A DNA stretch of 64,000 bases from a bacterium (lineage in GTDB: Bacteria > Bacteroidota > Bacteroidia > B-17B0 > Aurantibacillaceae). The stretch spans positions 1 through 64,000 of the forward strand of contig JAQSCW010000010.1 of assembly GCA_029945625.1 (NCBI GenBank). Reading direction: 5' to 3'. Shown in pieces: positions 7,527-16,871 of this stretch. Each line of letters opens with the position of its first letter. Within the stretch, counting starts at the first letter, position 1. The notes beneath the pieces are model-generated. The model had not been told where the DNA came from, did no database searches, and worked only from the letters and a program-made list of their open reading frames with translations. Position numbers and translations under genes: made by a program.

Positions 7527-10100
7527 TTGACATTCCCTCAACATACTAAAGTAGTTTTCTTCGCTATTGTGTTAATATCTTTAAGTTTCAATCACTTAAA
7601 CGCACAAACACAAGGTAACGATACGTTAAAAAAGGTTAGCGCCGATACGCTTGTGCAGGAGGAAGAGTCAAAAGAACTGGAGGAACAGATCGTTTATACG
7701 GCCGAAGACAGTGTGGTGGCCCTTCCCGGCAAAGGAAAAGTATTGCTGTATGGAAAATCCAAAGTCACCTACGGAACCATGGACATGCAGGCGGAATACA
7801 TTGAGATCAATTATACGCGCAACATTATTTCAGCGTACGGGAAAAAAGACAGTTTGGGTAAGAATGTGGGAACGCCTGTTTTTAAAGACGGATCAGACAC
7901 TCCCATGGAGGCCGAAAAAATAATGTACAATTTAAGGACCAAAAAGGGTAAGATCTACAATGCCCTCACGCACCAGGGCGAATTGCTGGTGATTGGAAAT
8001 GAAATAAAAAAAGATAGTACCAATGTGATTTACATGAAAGACATGCGTTGCATCCCGTGTGGAGAAGAAGACGCGCGCACGGTGTTTAGAGCAAGCAAGG
8101 CCAAAATAATTCCCAACGATAAAATTGTGACAGGCCCCATGTACCTCGAAATTGGTGGCGTGCCAACACCTTTGGGACTTCCTTTCGGCTATTTCCCCAA
8201 TACTAAAAAACAACATAACGGAATCTTGCTCCCTACATTCGGTGCCTCTGCCAATCAGGGTTACTTTTTGAAACAGGGAGGTTATTACTGGGGCATAAAT
8301 GATAAAACCGAGATGTTCATCCGCGGCGATATTTATACCAACGGTAGCTACCGCATCAATACCGAGAACAATTATAATGTTCTGTATAAAGCCAGAGGCG
8401 CCCTCTTGTTATCGTTTACAAAATTTAATTCGGGTGATAAGGATATTCCTACTCAGTATTTCACCCAAAAATCATACGACGTGCAGTGGCGTCACAGTCA
8501 GGATAATAAAAGCAACCCCAGTGTGCGATTCAGTGCCGATGTAAACTATCACTCCAACCAATCGCTCAACCGTTTGAACGGACAAAACTCGCAGCAATTT
8601 TTGCAGAACCAATTCCAGTCGAACGTGAGTTTCTCCAAGACATTCAAATTAAGTTCGCTGAGTATTAATGCGCTCCAGAATCAAAATTCACAAACGCGTC
8701 AAATGAGTATCGTTTTTCCTTCACTCACCTTCAACGTAAACAGCTTTTTTCCTTTCAAAAATGAAACACGCGCAAAACAAAATGTGATTGATAAAATTCG
8801 TGTGTATTATTTGTTGGAGGCCAGTAACAAACTCAATGGTGCCGATACCAGTATCTTTAAAGGCAATTTTTTGGATAGCTTAAACTACGGAGTCAGTCAG
8901 AAGCTTCCCATTTCCACCTGTTTTAATATTTTAAAGTACATCACCGCAACACCTGCACTCAACTTATCTTCGGTAATGTACACAAAGAGCATTGAAAAGG
9001 AATTCTACCTCGATAACATAGGAAGTAAGGATAAAGAAAGAGACAGTTCGATTGGAAAGGTGAGAACCAATACGGTGAAAGGATTTGAAGCCGCTTACGA
9101 AGCCTCGTTCAGTACCGCCTTAAAGACGCAGGTTTATTTTGATTACATGTTCAGGAAGGGAAAAATAAAACAGATCCGGCATTTGTTGATCCCTAGTTTA
9201 AACTACCTCTACCGTCCCGATTTTGGTGAACCAAAATATGGCTATTGGAAGAAGGTGCAAACAGATACCGCGCATCATATGGCCAACTATTCCATATTTG
9301 AAAAAAGCATTTACGGTGGTCCCGGCATTGGAAAACAGAATTCACTTGGCATAGACTTAAACAATAACCTCGAGGCTAAAATAAAACACACTTCCGATAC
9401 CGGAACTACGTATAAAAAGGTCGTGTTGCTGCAAAATCTGGGTCTGTCGGGCAATTACAACTTCGCTGCCGATAGTTTTAAAACAAGCCAAATTAGTTTA
9501 ACGGCGAGAACAAAGGTGCTCAAGTATTTTGACATTGTGGCGGGCTCCAGCTTCGATCCATATCACTATAACAAAGAATTGGGAAGAAGAGTGAGTGTTT
9601 ACGCCGTGAGCGAAGGTGGACCGGTTGCAAGGATGGTGAATGCAAACTTTTCGATAAACACCACCATAGGAAGTAATATGCTGAAAGCGCTCAGCAAAAC
9701 ACGGGAAGCGCCAAAAATGTCGAGCGGGGCCGAACGGGGCATTGAAAGCGATTTGGAGAGTAAAGAGAAATTGCCCTGGAACCTAAGTATATATTATACG
9801 CTCGGCCTTACCAATCCCGATGCCTCTAAATTCAGGACTAACAATAACCTGCGTTTTAGCGGGGATATTAAGCCCACCAAATATTGGAAAGTGGGTGTGA
9901 GCAGCGGTTTCGATTTCCTCACACAGCGCCTGAGTTACACGCGCTTTTCCGTTTACCGCGATCTGAAGTGCTGGCAGGCCCAGATTGACTGGGTACCCTT
10001 TGGCGTAAGTAAAATGTACATGATCACCCTTAACATGAAAACCTCTATGTTGAGCGAGTTCAAAATTCCCCGCACACGCCAGTGGTACGACACGTTTTAA
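7527..10100 (+). CDS. LPS-assembly protein LptD-like (OstA) outer membrane protein
   Basis: 857-residue predicted outer membrane translocon that inserts lipopolysaccharide into the outer leaflet. There is an N-terminal signal segment (VVFFAIVLISLSFNHLNAQ). An OstA-like beta-jellyroll region (about 55-210) contains the repeated organisation SKVTYGTMDMQAEYIEI and an MRCIPCGEED segment. A long tyrosine- and asparagine-rich barrel region then runs to the C-terminus, ending ARQWYDTF-like as DTF. The start is a TTG at 7527: an in-frame TAA lies three codons upstream and no ATG is available before the signal peptide. The divergent amidase and nearby rfaE2 support an envelope role. LptD is assigned from architecture and would need a profile search for confirmation. 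Confidence 0.85.
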   Translation: MTFPQHTKVVFFAIVLISLSFNHLNAQTQGNDTLKKVSADTLVQEEESKELEEQIVYTAEDSVVALPGKGKVLLYGKSKVTYGTMDMQAEYIEINYTRNIISAYGKKDSLGKNVGTPVFKDGSDTPMEAEKIMYNLRTKKGKIYNALTHQGELLVIGNEIKKDSTNVIYMKDMRCIPCGEEDARTVFRASKAKIIPNDKIVTGPMYLEIGGVPTPLGLPFGYFPNTKKQHNGILLPTFGASANQGYFLKQGGYYWGINDKTEMFIRGDIYTNGSYRINTENNYNVLYKARGALLLSFTKFNSGDKDIPTQYFTQKSYDVQWRHSQDNKSNPSVRFSADVNYHSNQSLNRLNGQNSQQFLQNQFQSNVSFSKTFKLSSLSINALQNQNSQTRQMSIVFPSLTFNVNSFFPFKNETRAKQNVIDKIRVYYLLEASNKLNGADTSIFKGNFLDSLNYGVSQKLPISTCFNILKYITATPALNLSSVMYTKSIEKEFYLDNIGSKDKERDSSIGKVRTNTVKGFEAAYEASFSTALKTQVYFDYMFRKGKIKQIRHLLIPSLNYLYRPDFGEPKYGYWKKVQTDTAHHMANYSIFEKSIYGGPGIGKQNSLGIDLNNNLEAKIKHTSDTGTTYKKVVLLQNLGLSGNYNFAADSFKTSQISLTARTKVLKYFDIVAGSSFDPYHYNKELGRRVSVYAVSEGGPVARMVNANFSINTTIGSNMLKALSKTREAPKMSSGAERGIESDLESKEKLPWNLSIYYTLGLTNPDASKFRTNNNLRFSGDIKPTKYWKVGVSSGFDFLTQRLSYTRFSVYRDLKCWQAQIDWVPFGVSKMYMITLNMKTSMLSEFKIPRTRQWYDTF

Positions 10101-10129
10101 TGCGGTAAGGTTGGATAGACAAATGAGAT

Positions 10130-10621
10130 TTATCCGTTTATTTTTTTGATCAGGGCCGTGGTGGAGTATCCGTCTAACATTGGAATTGTAATTACGGCTC
10201 CTCCGCGGGCTTTAACCACATCATAGCCTACAATGGTTTCAACAGCATAATCATTGCCTTTCACCAATACGTCCGGTTGCAGATACTTAATGAGTTCATA
10301 GGGCGTTACTTCATCAAACCACACAATGGCATCAACACAGGCCAATCCTGCCAGCACCAAGGCTCTCGTTTGTTCGCTGTTAATTGGGCGATTGGGGGCT
10401 TTTTCCAGTTTCTTTACAGAACGGTCGGTGTTTAAACCAAGCACCAAAAAATCGCCCAGGTCGCGGGCCTGACTCAGATAATCTACGTGGCCGGGATGCA
10501 AAATATCAAAACATCCGTTGGTGAACACAATTTTTTTTCCGGCCTTTCGTAAGGCATTCAGGCGCTTTGCAGCTACTTCTTTGGTGATGATCTTATCACG
10601 AAGCTGTTTGTGAAACGACAT
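10130..10621 (-). CDS. rfaE2: D-glycero-beta-D-manno-heptose 1-phosphate adenylyltransferase
   Basis: 163-residue nucleotidyltransferase matching the stand-alone C-terminal half of HldE/RfaE. It adenylates heptose 1-phosphate to form ADP-heptose for LPS cores. The cytidylyltransferase-like signature TNGCFDILHPGH is at residues 34-45, and YSTTALIKKI at the C-terminus corresponds to the usual second nucleotide-binding motif. The kinase half is absent, as is normal for a separate RfaE2. Its start overlaps the end of the upstream flippase-like gene by 26 bases, so the two are co-transcribed and probably translationally coupled. Confidence 0.93.
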   Translation of the reverse strand: MSFHKQLRDKIITKEVAAKRLNALRKAGKKIVFTNGCFDILHPGHVDYLSQARDLGDFLVLGLNTDRSVKKLEKAPNRPINSEQTRALVLAGLACVDAIVWFDEVTPYELIKYLQPDVLVKGNDYAVETIVGYDVVKARGGAVITIPMLDGYSTTALIKKING

Positions 10622-11624
10622 GTCGGTTACGATTATAAACGGGTAAGAATATAAGAGAGATAATTCCGAGTACTACAATCAACACGAACTGGCTGGTCCA
10701 CGATAACCAAGGAAGCGCAAATGACGATGCGGTATCGATGTGAAAAGTATACAACAGAATTCCTCCCACAATTGCCGGGTAAGCCCCCAGTCCGCCGGGC
10801 GAAAAAATAACGCCAAAGGTGCCAAACAGTAACAATGTCAGGCATTCTTTCTGTCCAAGATGAGAAGTGCCATCCAACGCAAAGAAACACACGTAGAGCG
10901 AATAAAAATAGCAGGCCCATATCAGTAAACTTAGAAGAATGAATTGCAAGGGTTTTTCCATTTTTCGGATAGAGCCAATGCCTTCGGCCATGCCTTTTAA
11001 GATTCCACCAAGCTTTCCTTTCAACAAGGCGCTGAATTTCTTTCTAAGAAGAAAAAACACAGCTATAAGTGCAAAAGCACCTCCAACTAGCAACAACATT
11101 TTTACCGGGCTCTTTCCAAGGCCCGCAACTAATGCCCCTACTTTGTCGAAGATGAGTTCATTAGCAAGCCCTATTAATTCGCTAAATTGAAAGGCAAGGG
11201 TGAGCACAAAGATCAACAGGAAAAGAAAAAAATCGACGATCCGTTCGGTGATCACCGTTCCAAAGCCGGCTTCAAATGGCACCTTGTCGTAACGCGCTGC
11301 CAGCGTGCACCGTGTCACCTCGCCCATTCTGGGAATGCCGTAGTTGGCGAAATAACCCACCAAAACATAACAGGTGGCATTTGCCAGATTCACTTTGTAA
11401 CCCAAGGGTTTCAATAAGTGATTCCAACGGTAAGCTCTCAAAAAATGACTCATAAATGAGATGGCCATGCCGGCAAAGATCCAGAAATAATTAGCGTTCT
11501 TAAAGGCCTCGTAAATATTGTCCTTCTGAGGAGCTACCTGCTTAACAGAAAGCCAGATGAGTAAAATACCAATACCTAATAAAACAACAAATTGTATAAT
11601 GGATCTGGCATTTTTACCGGCCAT
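10596..11624 (-). CDS. Flippase-like integral membrane protein (LPG synthase TM / AglD2 family)
   Basis: Polytopic membrane protein of 342 residues with about eight hydrophobic segments. The motif SHFLRAYRWNHLLKPLGY near residue 60 and the FSPGGLGAYPAIVGGIL segment near residue 275 are typical of the lysylphosphatidylglycerol synthase transmembrane family, whose members outside the MprF group are thought to move lipids or lipid-linked sugars. I use the ATG at 11624 (MAGKNARS), two bases after the panD stop, rather than an upstream start inside panD. It is the middle gene of panD-flippase-rfaE2. The exact substrate is not predictable, but the rfaE2 linkage suggests an envelope lipid. Confidence 0.88.
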   Translation of the reverse strand: MAGKNARSIIQFVVLLGIGILLIWLSVKQVAPQKDNIYEAFKNANYFWIFAGMAISFMSHFLRAYRWNHLLKPLGYKVNLANATCYVLVGYFANYGIPRMGEVTRCTLAARYDKVPFEAGFGTVITERIVDFFLFLLIFVLTLAFQFSELIGLANELIFDKVGALVAGLGKSPVKMLLLVGGAFALIAVFFLLRKKFSALLKGKLGGILKGMAEGIGSIRKMEKPLQFILLSLLIWACYFYSLYVCFFALDGTSHLGQKECLTLLLFGTFGVIFSPGGLGAYPAIVGGILLYTFHIDTASSFALPWLSWTSQFVLIVVLGIISLIFLPVYNRNRHVVSQTAS

Positions 11625-11626
11625 GT

Positions 11627-11980
11627 TTATTTTTTTAAGGTATTGGTGGCTGTGTCGGGAAATACCACCCAAGGTCTGAATTTTTTGGCAGCCTCAAATT
11701 CCATCGTTGCAAATGACATGATGATCACAACATCTCCCAAATTAACAAGTAAAGCGGCAGGTCCATTCAAACAAATTACGCCCGATCCCCTTTCTCCTCG
11801 TAACACATATGTAACAAAGCGCTGGCCGTTATTCTTATTCAAAATATGAACCTGCTCGTTTTCTATAAGGTTAGCGGCATCCATCAAATCTTCATCGATG
11901 GTAACGCTTCCAATGTAATCCAATTCAGCCTGCGTAACAGTTACATAGTGCAGTTTGGACTTCAAAACCTGAATTTCCAT
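11627..11980 (-). CDS. panD: Aspartate 1-decarboxylase
   Basis: Pyruvoyl-dependent enzyme that converts L-aspartate to beta-alanine for pantothenate and coenzyme A. The 117-residue precursor has the self-cleavage site G24-S25 in YIGSVTID, with the catalytic lysine (K8-K9 region of [11 protein letters not shown]) and Y22 nearby. Length and motif are canonical. It is the first gene of an operon with the flippase-like gene and rfaE2. A minus-strand -7 box TAAATTTG (11995-11988) ends seven bases before the ATG, so the leader is very short. Confidence 0.97.
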   Translation of the reverse strand: MEIQVLKSKLHYVTVTQAELDYIGSVTIDEDLMDAANLIENEQVHILNKNNGQRFVTYVLRGERGSGVICLNGPAALLVNLGDVVIIMSFATMEFEAAKKFRPWVVFPDTATNTLKK

Positions 11981-11987
11981 AAGGGCA

Positions 11988-11995
11988 CAAATTTA
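11988..11995 (-). promoter_or_regulatory. panD operon -7 box
   Basis: TAAATTTG on the minus strand fits TAnnTTTG. The panD ATG (11980) follows within eight bases, implying a leaderless or near-leaderless message. No convincing -33 element was found at the expected distance. Confidence 0.45.
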
Positions 11996-12041
11996 GGGTT
12001 TTTTATTAGTTTTTAAAGCCTATTAAGCCCAACAAAATCAA

Positions 12042-12049
12042 TAACTTTG
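12042..12049 (+). promoter_or_regulatory. porT -7 box
   Basis: TAACTTTG matches the Bacteroidota -7 consensus. Predicted transcription start is near 12055, about 30 bases before the likely CTG start of the PorT-like gene. This argues against using any start further upstream, although the frame stays open there. Confidence 0.5.
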
Positions 12050-12084
12050 CACAATTTAACCGTGTTAAAAACGTTATTTACATT

Positions 12085-12843
12085 CTGAAAAGAATAGTTG
12101 TAATACTAACTGTTGTATTGTTCTCAGGGCTTGGTTTTTCTCAGGAAAGTGACGGGTACGGGGTACATCTTCCTCGTTTTTACAAACAGAAAATCCATTT
12201 TGGTTTTACCATCGCCGGAAACAACAGTGACTTTAGATTGAATCTGGTCCCAAATTCCGCCTTCCCCGACACCGTTATTGGCGTTTCGCGCTACCGTGTA
12301 AATACCGTGTATTCTCAAGCTGCTAAAGGATTTGCCATTGGTTTGGTGGCAGACACCCGACTGGCACAATACATCCGCTTGCGCTTTACGCCCAACATTA
12401 GTTTCGGTACACGAAAAATAGAATACACGCTGGCCACGGCCGATCGCGATAGTTTTAAAGTATTTCAAAAAACAGTGGAATCGGTCTTCCTCATCTTCCC
12501 ACTCGAAATGAAGATCCAAAGCAAACGGCAAGGAAATTTCAGCGCCTACGTGATTGGTGGAGGGGGTTATTCGCTCGACCTTTCGGCCAGAAAAAAGGCC
12601 GGCTCCGCCATTACTCCGGGCCCTAATCAGCTGGATGATAATGTGAAATTAATGCGCGACGATTTTTATTACAGTGCCGGCCTCGGTACCGATTTTTACC
12701 TGCAATATTTTAAACTGGGATTTGAATTGAAATTGCAAGTTGGCACTAAGAACCTCCTCAAAAAAGAAAATAGCGTATTCACGAATAGCATCGACCAGAT
12801 CCGTTCACGCATGGTCGTCTTTAGTATTACCTTTGAAGGATAG
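12085..12843 (+). CDS. porT: PorT-like outer membrane protein (type IX secretion)
   Basis: Beta-barrel-type outer membrane protein of about 250 residues resembling PorT/SprT, a protein required for type IX secretion. The LPRFYKQKIHFGFTI segment just after the signal peptide is the feature I recognise, followed by alternating barrel strands and a terminal aromatic-rich strand (MVVFSITFEG). The start is unusual: no ATG precedes the signal peptide. The sequence reads CTG AAA AGA ATA at 12085, which as MKRIVVILTVVLFSG gives a perfect signal peptide. ATT (12082) or an internal TTG (12118) are alternatives, but the TTG would remove most of the signal peptide. The -7 box at 12042 supports a start downstream of about 12055. 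Confidence 0.75.
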   Translation: MKRIVVILTVVLFSGLGFSQESDGYGVHLPRFYKQKIHFGFTIAGNNSDFRLNLVPNSAFPDTVIGVSRYRVNTVYSQAAKGFAIGLVADTRLAQYIRLRFTPNISFGTRKIEYTLATADRDSFKVFQKTVESVFLIFPLEMKIQSKRQGNFSAYVIGGGGYSLDLSARKKAGSAITPGPNQLDDNVKLMRDDFYYSAGLGTDFYLQYFKLGFELKLQVGTKNLLKKENSVFTNSIDQIRSRMVVFSITFEG

Positions 12844-12927
12844 TGCCGGATTCACTCTCGGGATTATGTTTCTGCAAAAATATTCGAGACCTTCGCCATT
12901 AATCTGAAGAATAAACATCTTCCACAC

Positions 12928-14502
12928 ATGCAAACAAAACTACAATTTCAAACCTCCCCACAAATTGCTGCAAATGATGCATTACTTAAAGAGGAGGTCC
13001 GCGAACAACTTTTACTCAAAGAAGATTCCACCCTTCAATTTAAAATCTTAAAGCGCAGTATCGACGCGCGTGGCCGTGCCATCCGAATTAATCTGAGTAT
13101 TCTGGCTGCCGTAAACGAAGAACTCCCCATCGAAAAAATAGTTTTTGAGTATCTCCACGTGTCTGCCTCAACAAGAACATGTCACATCATTGGTGGTGGT
13201 CCTGCCGGGCTCTTCGCCGCTTTGCGTTGTTTAGAAACCGGTATTAAACCCATTGTGATTGAAAGGGGAAAAGATGTAAAAGCACGCCGACGAGACTTGG
13301 CGGCTATTAATAAAGATCAGATCGTGAATCCCGAAAGTAATTATTGTTTTGGGGAAGGCGGGGCAGGTACATACAGCGATGGCAAACTCTACACCCGATC
13401 GAACAAACGTGGCGATGTGGAGAAAGTTCTGAAAACATTGGTATTTCACGGTGCCAGCCGCGACATAATGATAGACGCCCATCCGCATATTGGCACCAAT
13501 AAATTGCCCCAACTCATTCAACAAATCCGCGAAACTATTTTATCACACGGCGGCGAAGTGTGGTTCAATACTAAAATGATCGACTTCACGATTAAAGAAG
13601 AAAAGATCGTTTCTCTTCTTCTCGAAAACGAGTCAAACACCAAAGAAGTTCCAATTTCTAATCTCATTCTTGCAACCGGTCATTCGGCACGCGATATTTA
13701 TGAATTGCTGCATACAAAACAACTTATTTTGGAAGCCAAGCCCTTCGCCATTGGGGTAAGGGCCGAGCACCCTCAGGAACTCATCGACAGTATTCAATAC
13801 CATTGCAGCACCGGGGCCGAGGTGCATGACAAGCGTCAATATCTTCCGGCAGCAAGTTATAGTCTCGTGCAACAAATTGGCGGAAGAGGGGTGTATTCAT
13901 TTTGTATGTGTCCGGGCGGCATCATTGCCCCATGTGCCACTGCTCAGGAGGAAATCGTCACTAACGGCTGGAGTCCCAGTAAACGTAATAACCCATACGC
14001 CAACAGCGGCATCGTGGTAGGATTAGAGCTTAAGGACTTTGAGCCCTATAAAGAATTTGGTCCCTTGGCAGGATTAGAACTTCAAAAGAAACTTGAAAAA
14101 CTGGCCTGGCATCATGGCGGTAAAACACAAACTGCACCCGCACAACGATTGGCTGATTTTACAAACGGAAAAATAAGCAGTTCACTTCCGGCATGCAGTT
14201 ATCAACCCGGATTACGATCGGTTGACCTGCGGCATGTATTGGGTCCCATGATTGGTGAGGCACTCAAGGCGGGATTAAAATCCTTTGGCGGCAAAATGCG
14301 TGGTTACCTCACGAATGAAGCGGTAGTTGTGGGAGTTGAATCACGTACCTCAACACCGGTGCGCATCCCGCGTGATAAAGATCTACTTCATCATCCTCAA
14401 TTAACCAACCTTTTTCCTTGCGGAGAAGGCGCCGGTTACGCAGGTGGCATCATGAGCGCGGCCATGGATGGAGAAAGATGCGCAAACAGCATTAAGTTTT
14501 AA
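12928..14502 (+). CDS. FAD-dependent oxidoreductase (COG2509-type dehydrogenase)
   Basis: 524-residue flavoprotein of unknown substrate. An N-terminal region of about 85 residues, characteristic of this family, precedes a Rossmann FAD-binding motif GGGPAG at 89-94. It is followed by the family motif FGEGGAGTYSDGKLYTR near 145-160, an internal YSFCMCPGGIIAP segment with two cysteines near 325, and a C-terminal FPCGEGAGYAGGI FAD-contact motif. No partner gene is apparent. It lies 26 bases upstream of trpS on the same strand and could be co-transcribed with it. The function of this family is not established, to my knowledge. Confidence 0.88.
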   Translation: MQTKLQFQTSPQIAANDALLKEEVREQLLLKEDSTLQFKILKRSIDARGRAIRINLSILAAVNEELPIEKIVFEYLHVSASTRTCHIIGGGPAGLFAALRCLETGIKPIVIERGKDVKARRRDLAAINKDQIVNPESNYCFGEGGAGTYSDGKLYTRSNKRGDVEKVLKTLVFHGASRDIMIDAHPHIGTNKLPQLIQQIRETILSHGGEVWFNTKMIDFTIKEEKIVSLLLENESNTKEVPISNLILATGHSARDIYELLHTKQLILEAKPFAIGVRAEHPQELIDSIQYHCSTGAEVHDKRQYLPAASYSLVQQIGGRGVYSFCMCPGGIIAPCATAQEEIVTNGWSPSKRNNPYANSGIVVGLELKDFEPYKEFGPLAGLELQKKLEKLAWHHGGKTQTAPAQRLADFTNGKISSSLPACSYQPGLRSVDLRHVLGPMIGEALKAGLKSFGGKMRGYLTNEAVVVGVESRTSTPVRIPRDKDLLHHPQLTNLFPCGEGAGYAGGIMSAAMDGERCANSIKF

Positions 14503-14528
14503 AAGTATTACATTTGTTTTTTTTATTT

Positions 14529-15503
14529 ATGTCACGAATTTTAACCGGAATACAAAGTACCAATGTGCCTCACCTGGGTAATATTTTAGGTGCCATCCTT
14601 CCCGCCATTGAACTGAGTAAAAAACCTGAAAACGACAGCCTGTTTTTTATTGCTGATTTGCACACTTTAACAAGTATCAAAGATGCTGCATTTATAAGGC
14701 ACAGCACAAACGCTGCTGCATCTGCCTGGCTGGCATTCGGACTTGATCCGCAGCGAACTATTTTTTACCGTCAGAGCCGCGTGCCCCAGGTTACTGAATT
14801 GACATGGTATTTAAATTGTTTTACACCTTTTCCCATGTTGGCCAACGCGCATTCATTTAAAGACAAAAGCGAACGCCTAAGCGATGTGAATGCCGGCTTA
14901 TTTACTTATCCTGTTTTAATGGCGGCAGATATTTTATTGTACGACGCTCATTTTGTTCCGGTAGGTAAAGATCAGATGCAACATTTGGAAATGGCCGCAG
15001 ATATTGCAAAGAGTTTTAATCATAAAGTGGGACAAGAACTTTTTGTAGTGCCGGAAGTATTGGTTGATGAACGTGTGATGATTGTGCCCGGAATCGATGG
15101 ACAAAAAATGAGTAAATCCTACAATAATTTCATCAATATATTCCTTCCTGAAAAAGAACTCAAGAAAGTAGTGATGAGCATTGTGAGTGATAGTAAAACG
15201 CTGGAAGAACCAAAAGATCCTGCAACAGACAATACGTTTAAGCTATATGCACTTTTGGGAAACCCTGTTCAGGTGGAAACCATGCACCTAAATTATGTAA
15301 AGGGAGGATTTGGTTATGGCCATGCTAAAACAGCTTTGTTTGAATTAATTCTGGATAAATTTAAGGAGCCCCGTCGCAGCTTTGATCACCTCATGAACAA
15401 CACGGCTCTGCTTGAAAAAGAACTGGCCATAGGGGAAGCAAAAGCTGCGAAACTCGCAAATCAAAAATTGCAGCAGGTCCGCGAAACATTGGGTTATTTA
15501 TAA
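14529..15503 (+). CDS. trpS: Tryptophan--tRNA ligase
   Basis: Class I aminoacyl-tRNA synthetase of 324 residues that charges tRNA-Trp. I use the ATG at 14529 (MSRILTGIQST), the standard N-terminus of the family, instead of a TTG at 14514. The ATP-binding signatures are present: HLGN at residues 15-18 (HIGH equivalent) and KMSKS near residue 195. The C-terminal helical domain is complete. It is a single-copy housekeeping gene, convergent with hmgA. The stop codon overlaps the first base of a long nested inverted repeat. Confidence 0.97.
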   Translation: MSRILTGIQSTNVPHLGNILGAILPAIELSKKPENDSLFFIADLHTLTSIKDAAFIRHSTNAAASAWLAFGLDPQRTIFYRQSRVPQVTELTWYLNCFTPFPMLANAHSFKDKSERLSDVNAGLFTYPVLMAADILLYDAHFVPVGKDQMQHLEMAADIAKSFNHKVGQELFVVPEVLVDERVMIVPGIDGQKMSKSYNNFINIFLPEKELKKVVMSIVSDSKTLEEPKDPATDNTFKLYALLGNPVQVETMHLNYVKGGFGYGHAKTALFELILDKFKEPRRSFDHLMNNTALLEKELAIGEAKAAKLANQKLQQVRETLGYL

Positions 15504-15642
15504 TGCCGTACTGTCTTAGTGCTGTTAATCCCGATTCAGTGTTTGTTAGGGTTTCGAATCTTGTAATTTCAATGAAACTCTTACAAACACTTACATCGCA
15601 GACAGTTGCTTATTCAATGCATGTTTAGGGTTAATACGGCAT
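15503..15642. repeat. Nested long inverted repeat between trpS and hmgA
   Basis: Three sets of arms nest symmetrically. The outer pair is ATGCCGTA (15503-15510) with TACGGCAT (15635-15642). The middle pair is ACTGTCT (15510-15516) with AGACAGT (15600-15606). The inner pair of 18-base arms (15538-15555 and 15574-15591) matches at 16 of 18 positions around an 18-base loop. No U-run follows on either strand, so it is not a standard terminator, and no ORF lies inside. It could be a miniature inverted-repeat element or a structured RNA at the end of two convergent genes. Confidence 0.65.
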
Positions 15643-15698
15643 CAACTATTCAAATAAGTATTTCCGACCATTTTCTAATTCCTGAAATAAAGATGTAA

Positions 15699-16856
15699 CT
15701 ACTCCACCCAACTTTTATAATACTTGCCATCATCAATGCCCATGGCCTCTTCAGTTACCATCAATGGTTTGAAGGTATCGATCATCACGGCCAATTCTTG
15801 TGTTTCTTTCTGACCAATACTGCGCTCCATGGCCCCGGGTGCCGGCCCGTGTGGAATACCTTTCGGGTGTAAAGTAATGTGACCTTGCTCAATATTATTA
15901 CGACTCATAAAATCACCGGCCACATAATACAGCATTTCGTCGCTGTCAATATTGCTATGATTATAGGGAGCAGGAATTGCCAGCGGATGGTAGTCGTATA
16001 AACGCGGACAAAAACTACATACCACAAACGTGGCGGTTTCAAACATCTGATGCACCGGCGGCGGCTGATGCACTCTGCCGGTTAGGGGTTCAAAATTATG
16101 AATGGAAATGCCCCATGGGAAATTGTACCCATCCCAACCTACTACCCCAAAAGGATGTGCAGCAAACACCAATTCATGCATCATTCCTTCCTTTTTCACC
16201 TTCATTAAAAAATCTCCTTTTTCGTCGTGCGTTTCCAATACAGTTGGCAATTTATAATCGCGCTCACAAAACGGAGAGTGTTCTAATAATTGTCCTTGTG
16301 AATTTTTATACCGTTTCGGTGTATAATAAGGCGAGTGACTTTCACAATACAACAAACGATTATCGGCCGCGTCAAAATGCATTTGATAAATCATCCCCCG
16401 CGGAATAATCAAATAATCACCGGGCTCAAAAGCTATATTGCCCATAAAAGTTTTTAGAGTGCCTGTACCTCTATGTATAAAGAGCATTTCGTCAGCATCG
16501 GCATTTTTGTAAAAATAGTCGGTCTGACTTTTTGTGGGAGCCGCCAATCCAATGGCGCAATCGCTGTTTACCAAAAGAGTTTTTCGGCTTTCTAAATAAT
16601 CGGCAGCCGGTTTTATATCAAATCCCTTTAGTAAAAGTGCTTTGATGTTTTTGTCGATCGCAATTTTAGGAGCCACCGAATAACTCTTAAGAATTTCTTT
16701 CACTTGGGTAGGACGGTGTACATGATACAAGAGCGAATCCATGCCGCTGAAACCTTCGGTGCCATAAAGCTCCTCGTAATAGTGGTTTCCTTTTTTGTCT
16801 TTAAAAACGGTATGTCTCTTTTGCGGGATCTGCCCCAGCTTATGGTAAATTGGCAT
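15699..16856 (-). CDS. hmgA: Homogentisate 1,2-dioxygenase
   Basis: Fe(II)-dependent ring-cleaving enzyme of tyrosine and phenylalanine breakdown, which turns homogentisate into maleylacetoacetate. The 385-residue protein starts MPIYHKLGQIPQKRHT, a family-typical N-terminus. The iron-binding region HPKGIPHGPAPGAMERS is near residue 330, with the conserved downstream ETQELAVMIDTFKPL. Bacteroidota homologues are shorter than the human enzyme, and this length fits them. Neither HPPD nor fumarylacetoacetase lies in the window, so the pathway context is missing here. It is convergent with trpS, and the next upstream gene (a lipoprotein) is 15 bases away on the same strand. Confidence 0.93.
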   Translation of the reverse strand: MPIYHKLGQIPQKRHTVFKDKKGNHYYEELYGTEGFSGMDSLLYHVHRPTQVKEILKSYSVAPKIAIDKNIKALLLKGFDIKPAADYLESRKTLLVNSDCAIGLAAPTKSQTDYFYKNADADEMLFIHRGTGTLKTFMGNIAFEPGDYLIIPRGMIYQMHFDAADNRLLYCESHSPYYTPKRYKNSQGQLLEHSPFCERDYKLPTVLETHDEKGDFLMKVKKEGMMHELVFAAHPFGVVGWDGYNFPWGISIHNFEPLTGRVHQPPPVHQMFETATFVVCSFCPRLYDYHPLAIPAPYNHSNIDSDEMLYYVAGDFMSRNNIEQGHITLHPKGIPHGPAPGAMERSIGQKETQELAVMIDTFKPLMVTEEAMGIDDGKYYKSWVE

Positions 16857-16871
16857 TTTTTTCTGGTTTAA

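Noticed and set aside
15550-15562. TTTCGAATC resembling a tRNA T-arm
   Set aside because: Part of the inner arm and loop of the trpS/hmgA inverted repeat; no cloverleaf can be drawn.
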